DNA of 64,000 bases from Antarctobacter albus (GTDB taxonomy: Bacteria; Pseudomonadota; Alphaproteobacteria; Rhodobacterales; Rhodobacteraceae). The stretch spans positions 44,789-108,788 of the forward strand of contig NZ_FMZI01000015.1 of NCBI RefSeq assembly GCF_900101505.1, written 5' to 3'. The notes below the pieces were generated by a model, which did no database searches, was not told the origin of the DNA, and saw only the letters and a program-made list of their open reading frames with translations. The position numbers and the translations under genes were made by a program. Numbering within the stretch: position 1 is the first letter of the stretch; each line of letters starts with the position of its first letter. Shown here one piece after another: positions 60,968-64,000 of the stretch.

Positions 60968-63259
60968 ATGACCCGCTTTGCCGCCCCCATCGCCGAACAG
61001 ATCTGGGACATGAAATACCGCCTGAAACAGGCGGACGGCACGCCGCTTGACCTCAGCGTCGAGGACAGCTGGCGCCGCATCGCCAGGGCGCTGGCCACGG
61101 TCGAAAAGGACCCCGCTCACTGGGAAGAGCGGTTCTATGAGGCGCTGGAAGACTTCAAGTACCTGCCTGCGGGCCGGATCACCGCAGGCGCCGGCACCGA
61201 CCGCAGCGTGACCCTGTTCAACTGTTTCGTCATGGGCACGATCCCCGACAACATGGGCGGCATTTTCGACCAGCTGCGCGAGGCGGCGCTGACCATGCAG
61301 CAGGGCGGCGGGATCGGTTACGATTTCTCGACCATCCGGCCCAAGGGCGCACCCGTGGCAGGCGTGGCGGCGGATGCCTCGGGACCGCTGTCGTTCATGG
61401 ACGTCTGGGACGCCATGTGTCGAACGATCATGTCCGCAGGTTCGCGCCGCGGTGCGATGATGGCGACCATGCGCTGCGATCACCCGGACATCGAGGATTT
61501 CATCGGAGCCAAGGCCGACAGCGCGCGCCTGCGCATGTTCAACCTCTCGGTCCTGGTCACGGATGCCTTCATGGAGGCGGTCAAGGCGGACGGCCCCTGG
61601 GAGCTGGTCTTTGACGGGGTGGTCTATCACACGCTCCCCGCGCGCGACCTGTGGAACCGGATCATGCGCGCCACCTATGACTATGCCGAGCCGGGCGTGA
61701 TCTTCATCGACCGGATCAACCAGGCCAACAACCTCAGCTACTGCGAGACAATCGCCGCCACCAACCCCTGCGGAGAGCAGCCCCTGCCGCCCTATGGCGC
61801 CTGCCTGCTGGGGTCGGTCAACCTTGCCCGGCTGGTCAATGATCCCTTTACCGGCGACGCGCACCTCGACGAGCAGGCACTGGACAAGCTGGTCGCCACC
61901 GCTGTCCGGATGATGGACAACGTGGTCGATGCCTCGCGCTTTCCGCTGGAGGAGCAGGCCCGCGAGGCCCTGAACAAGCGCCGCATCGGGCTGGGCGTGA
62001 CCGGGCTGGCGGATGCCCTGCTGATGGTACGGCTGCGCTACGGTTCCGAGGAAGCGGCGCGGCAAACCGAACGCTGGTTGCACCGGATCGCCCGCGCCGC
62101 CTACCTGGCCTCCGTGCAATTGGCGAAGGAAAAAGGCGCCTTCCCGCTCTTTGATGCCGAAGCCTACCTGGACAGCGGCACGATGCGGGGCATGGACGAG
62201 GACGTACGCGCCGCCATCCGCGAACACGGCATCCGCAATGCCCTCGTCACCTCGATTGCCCCCACCGGGACGATCTCGCTCTATGCCGGGAACGTCTCGT
62301 CGGGGATCGAGCCGGTCTTTGCCTATGCCTACACCCGCAAGGTCCTGCAAAAGGACGGGACCCGGACCGAGGAGGAGGTGGTCGACTACGCGGTGCAGAT
62401 GTACCGTGAGACCTTCGGCACTGATGCCGCCCTGCCCGAGTATTTCGTGAATGCGCAGACGCTGGCGCCACTGGACCATGTCCGCATGCAGGCCTCGGCT
62501 CAGAAATGGGTCGACTCGTCGATCTCCAAGACCATAAACTGCCCCGAGGACATTTCCTTCGAGGACTTCAAGGACGTCTACTTGCAAGCCTACGAGACAG
62601 GCTGCAAGGGCTGCACAACCTATCGTCCGAACGACGTCACCGGATCGGTGCTGAGCGTTTCCGAGGTCGAAGACGTGGCCCCCGGCGAGGCGCCGGACCA
62701 GGTCCGGGGCGAAGGCGCCCAAGGCGCTGAGGTCGTCTACATGTCCGAACCCCTGGACCGCCCCCAGACCCTCGAGGGCGCGACCTACAAGCTCAAGTGG
62801 CCCGACAGCGAACATGCCATCTACCTGACGATCAACGACATTATCGTCGGCGGCCGCCGCCGCCCCTTTGAGGTCTTCATCAACTCCAAGAACATGGAGC
62901 ATTTCGCCTGGACCGTGGCCCTGACGCGGATGATCTCAGCCGTGTTCCGGCGCGGTGGCGACGTGAGCTTTGTCGTCGAGGAACTGAAGGCCGTCTTCGA
63001 CCCGCGCGGCGGCGCCTGGGTTCAGGGCAAGTACATCCCCTCGATCCTCGCGGCCATCGGCGGCGTCATCGAGCGCCACATGATCGCAACCGGCTTCCTG
63101 GAAGGCGAAGGCATGGGCCTGAAGAGCGACCCGACCGCCCAGGTGGTCAACCTCGACCAGCCTCGCGGTCCGGCCTGCCCCAACTGCGGGCAATACGACA
63201 TGCGCATGGTCGAAGGTTGCATGACCTGTGCCTCCTGCGGGCATTCGAAGTGTGGGTGA
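60968..63259 (+). CDS. nrdJ: Adenosylcobalamin-dependent (class II) ribonucleoside-diphosphate reductase
   Basis: 763 residues from the ATG at 60968 (GAGGGAATCGCC upstream). Active-site ATNPCGEQPLPPYGACLLGS carries the catalytic NxCxE; MQQGGGIGYDFSTIRP and SGPLSFMDVWDAMC are substrate-site segments. The C-terminus CPNCGQYDMRMVEGCMTCAS is a Cys-rich tail that cycles thiols. This is the short (about 750) class II type rather than the 1200-residue one. Makes deoxyribonucleotides with vitamin B12 in any oxygen level. Confidence 0.95.
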   Translation: MTRFAAPIAEQIWDMKYRLKQADGTPLDLSVEDSWRRIARALATVEKDPAHWEERFYEALEDFKYLPAGRITAGAGTDRSVTLFNCFVMGTIPDNMGGIFDQLREAALTMQQGGGIGYDFSTIRPKGAPVAGVAADASGPLSFMDVWDAMCRTIMSAGSRRGAMMATMRCDHPDIEDFIGAKADSARLRMFNLSVLVTDAFMEAVKADGPWELVFDGVVYHTLPARDLWNRIMRATYDYAEPGVIFIDRINQANNLSYCETIAATNPCGEQPLPPYGACLLGSVNLARLVNDPFTGDAHLDEQALDKLVATAVRMMDNVVDASRFPLEEQAREALNKRRIGLGVTGLADALLMVRLRYGSEEAARQTERWLHRIARAAYLASVQLAKEKGAFPLFDAEAYLDSGTMRGMDEDVRAAIREHGIRNALVTSIAPTGTISLYAGNVSSGIEPVFAYAYTRKVLQKDGTRTEEEVVDYAVQMYRETFGTDAALPEYFVNAQTLAPLDHVRMQASAQKWVDSSISKTINCPEDISFEDFKDVYLQAYETGCKGCTTYRPNDVTGSVLSVSEVEDVAPGEAPDQVRGEGAQGAEVVYMSEPLDRPQTLEGATYKLKWPDSEHAIYLTINDIIVGGRRRPFEVFINSKNMEHFAWTVALTRMISAVFRRGGDVSFVVEELKAVFDPRGGAWVQGKYIPSILAAIGGVIERHMIATGFLEGEGMGLKSDPTAQVVNLDQPRGPACPNCGQYDMRMVEGCMTCASCGHSKCG

Positions 63260-63351
63260 ACAGAGGTTCGTGCATGAGCCTGTTGAAATTGAAAGGACTA
63301 ATTGTCCTTTTGGGGTGGTTTTTTGGCCATTCTGATAAGCATAACGTGACC

Positions 63352-63374
63352 ACCGGGCGGAAATGCCCGGTTTT
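63352..63374 (+). terminator. Rho-independent terminator after nrdJ
   Basis: ACCGGGC (63352-63358), loop GGAAAT, GCCCGGT (63365-63371), followed by TTT. Confidence 0.8.
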
Positions 63375-63903
63375 CGCGTATTACGAGCCTGCGCCTTGAG
63401 TGCAGGGTTCGACTCTATCCCGAGGAAGATGGTTCCGGGAGTCACGCGGCCAAAAGGGTTTTCAGAAATTTATTTCGCAAGGATGATCCTTTGTGCTCGC
63501 GTTACATCTGGCGGAAAGCACGGATCGAAAGCGCTATTCCAAAGGCGCGACCTTTACCACGCTGTCCTGGGAGCAAGGAGTTTCTCGTATACAAGCTACG
63601 CTGGTAGCCCAAGAACCTGCCATGACTTCAGGGGCGCGAAGAACTGAGCGCTGCAATCTCAAGTGTCAGACGGTGCGCTCCGCCCGCGACGTGCCGTCAG
63701 ATTTTTCTCCGCGAAGACAGATAGGAGGGCAGAGGGTAAGCGCCATCGATCGAAGGCTTTTCATACCGGGATCCAATTTTTCGTCGTGCGAGCGCGGCTC
63801 AGTATTTTGGCCCCGGGCAAGTCCGACATCACCGCGAACGAAAAAAGGGCGGCTTTCGCCGCCCATTTCTACAGAAACTATTGTTCAACTATTCTTATCG
63901 CCA
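63375..63903. other. Gene-poor, less GC-rich stretch with one minus-strand hairpin
   Basis: No convincing gene in about 530 bp: frames here have no good ribosome-binding site or family resemblance, and base composition is visibly less GC-rich than the flanks. A hairpin at 63847-63864 (GGGCGGC, TTTC, GCCGCCC) with six T on the minus strand would stop minus-strand transcription coming from the IS element. A TTCGA string near 63410 is not a tRNA T-arm. Confidence 0.5.
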
Positions 63904-64000
63904 GAGCCTAGGCTCAGGACTCGTTCTCCCTCAAAGCCAGAAGATGACGGTCGCGGCGAGAGCTATCGCCGAGAAGAAGGTCTGCGGGCATCGGTCGTAG
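63904..64000 (-). mobile_element. Right end of an IS5-family insertion sequence (continues past the window)
   Basis: From about 63904 the sequence holds a 12-bp palindrome GAGCCTAGGCTC followed by AGGACTCG, which reads like an IS terminal repeat, then the transposase tail. The other end is outside the window, so length and target duplication cannot be seen. Confidence 0.65.
63931..64000 (-). CDS. IS5-family transposase, last 22 codons (cut by window end)
   Basis: The minus-strand reading frame is YDRCPQTFFSAIALAATVIF then WL and stop at 63931-63933. (R)YDRC...F.SAI.IAA.VIFWL is the recognised end of IS5/IS427-type DDE transposases. Partial because of the window edge. Confidence 0.85.
   Translation of the reverse strand, partial: YDRCPQTFFSAIALAATVIFWL

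Noticed and set aside
60827..62902. Long minus-strand open frame opposite nrdJ
   Set aside because: Shadow of nrdJ, whose active-site motifs are unmistakable.
63395..63440. tRNA-like T-arm string GGTTCGACTC
   Set aside because: The flanking bases do not pair as a T-stem, and no acceptor, D- or anticodon arms can be drawn around it.

Overview
The window is high-GC chromosomal DNA that reads as a marine Roseobacter-group alphaproteobacterium (Rhodobacteraceae). The evidence is gene content: heterotetrameric sarcosine oxidase, a PhyR-NepR-EcfG general stress module, a class II (B12) ribonucleotide reductase, a MntABCD-type metal transporter, a BKACE/aminotransferase/polyamine-type ABC operon and many ATGA/GTGA gene overlaps. 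No rRNA, tRNA or CRISPR array was seen.

Layout. 1-2.4 kb: minus-strand sarcosine oxidase genes (soxB, an extra exported protein, soxD, 5' part of soxA). 2.5-12.6 kb: two sets of TadE-like and von Willebrand A (TadG-like) genes on opposite strands around a glutamate dehydrogenase. 12.7-16.8 kb: a small membrane protein, a GH13_18 sugar phosphorylase and an orphan contractile sheath/tube pair. 16.8-25.6 kb: purine catabolism (guanine deaminase, NCS2 permease, xdhC, xdhB, xdhA) with a divergent LysR regulator. 25.6-35.9 kb: a ten-gene minus-strand catabolic operon (PotABCD-like ABC transporter, class III aminotransferase, BKACE, GNAT, acetylpolyamine amidohydrolase-like enzyme, FAD oxidoreductase, RidA) with a divergent LysR gene. 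35.9-38.6 kb: glucosylglycerate synthesis (gpgS, HAD phosphatase) and a P-loop kinase.

38.9-55.3 kb is a general stress response (GSR) island. It holds phyR, nepR and an EcfG sigma gene, two HWE/HisKA_2-type kinases, and many small envelope or stress genes (DUF883, DUF1328, holin-X-like, CsbD, Dps, host-attachment-like, PLD, DUF2254, AI-2E transporter). It also holds an amidoligase/glutamine-amidotransferase pair and a candidate sRNA. I found eleven exact GGAAC-N16/17-CGTT sites at the expected promoter positions in 15 kb. They tie most of these genes into one predicted EcfG regulon.

55.3-59.4 kb: a manganese/zinc-type ABC transporter with a 12-bp inverted-repeat operator. 59.5-63.3 kb: a sulfotransferase, a small acidic protein and nrdJ. 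The last 0.6 kb is gene-poor and ends in the C-terminal end of an IS5-family transposase cut by the window edge.
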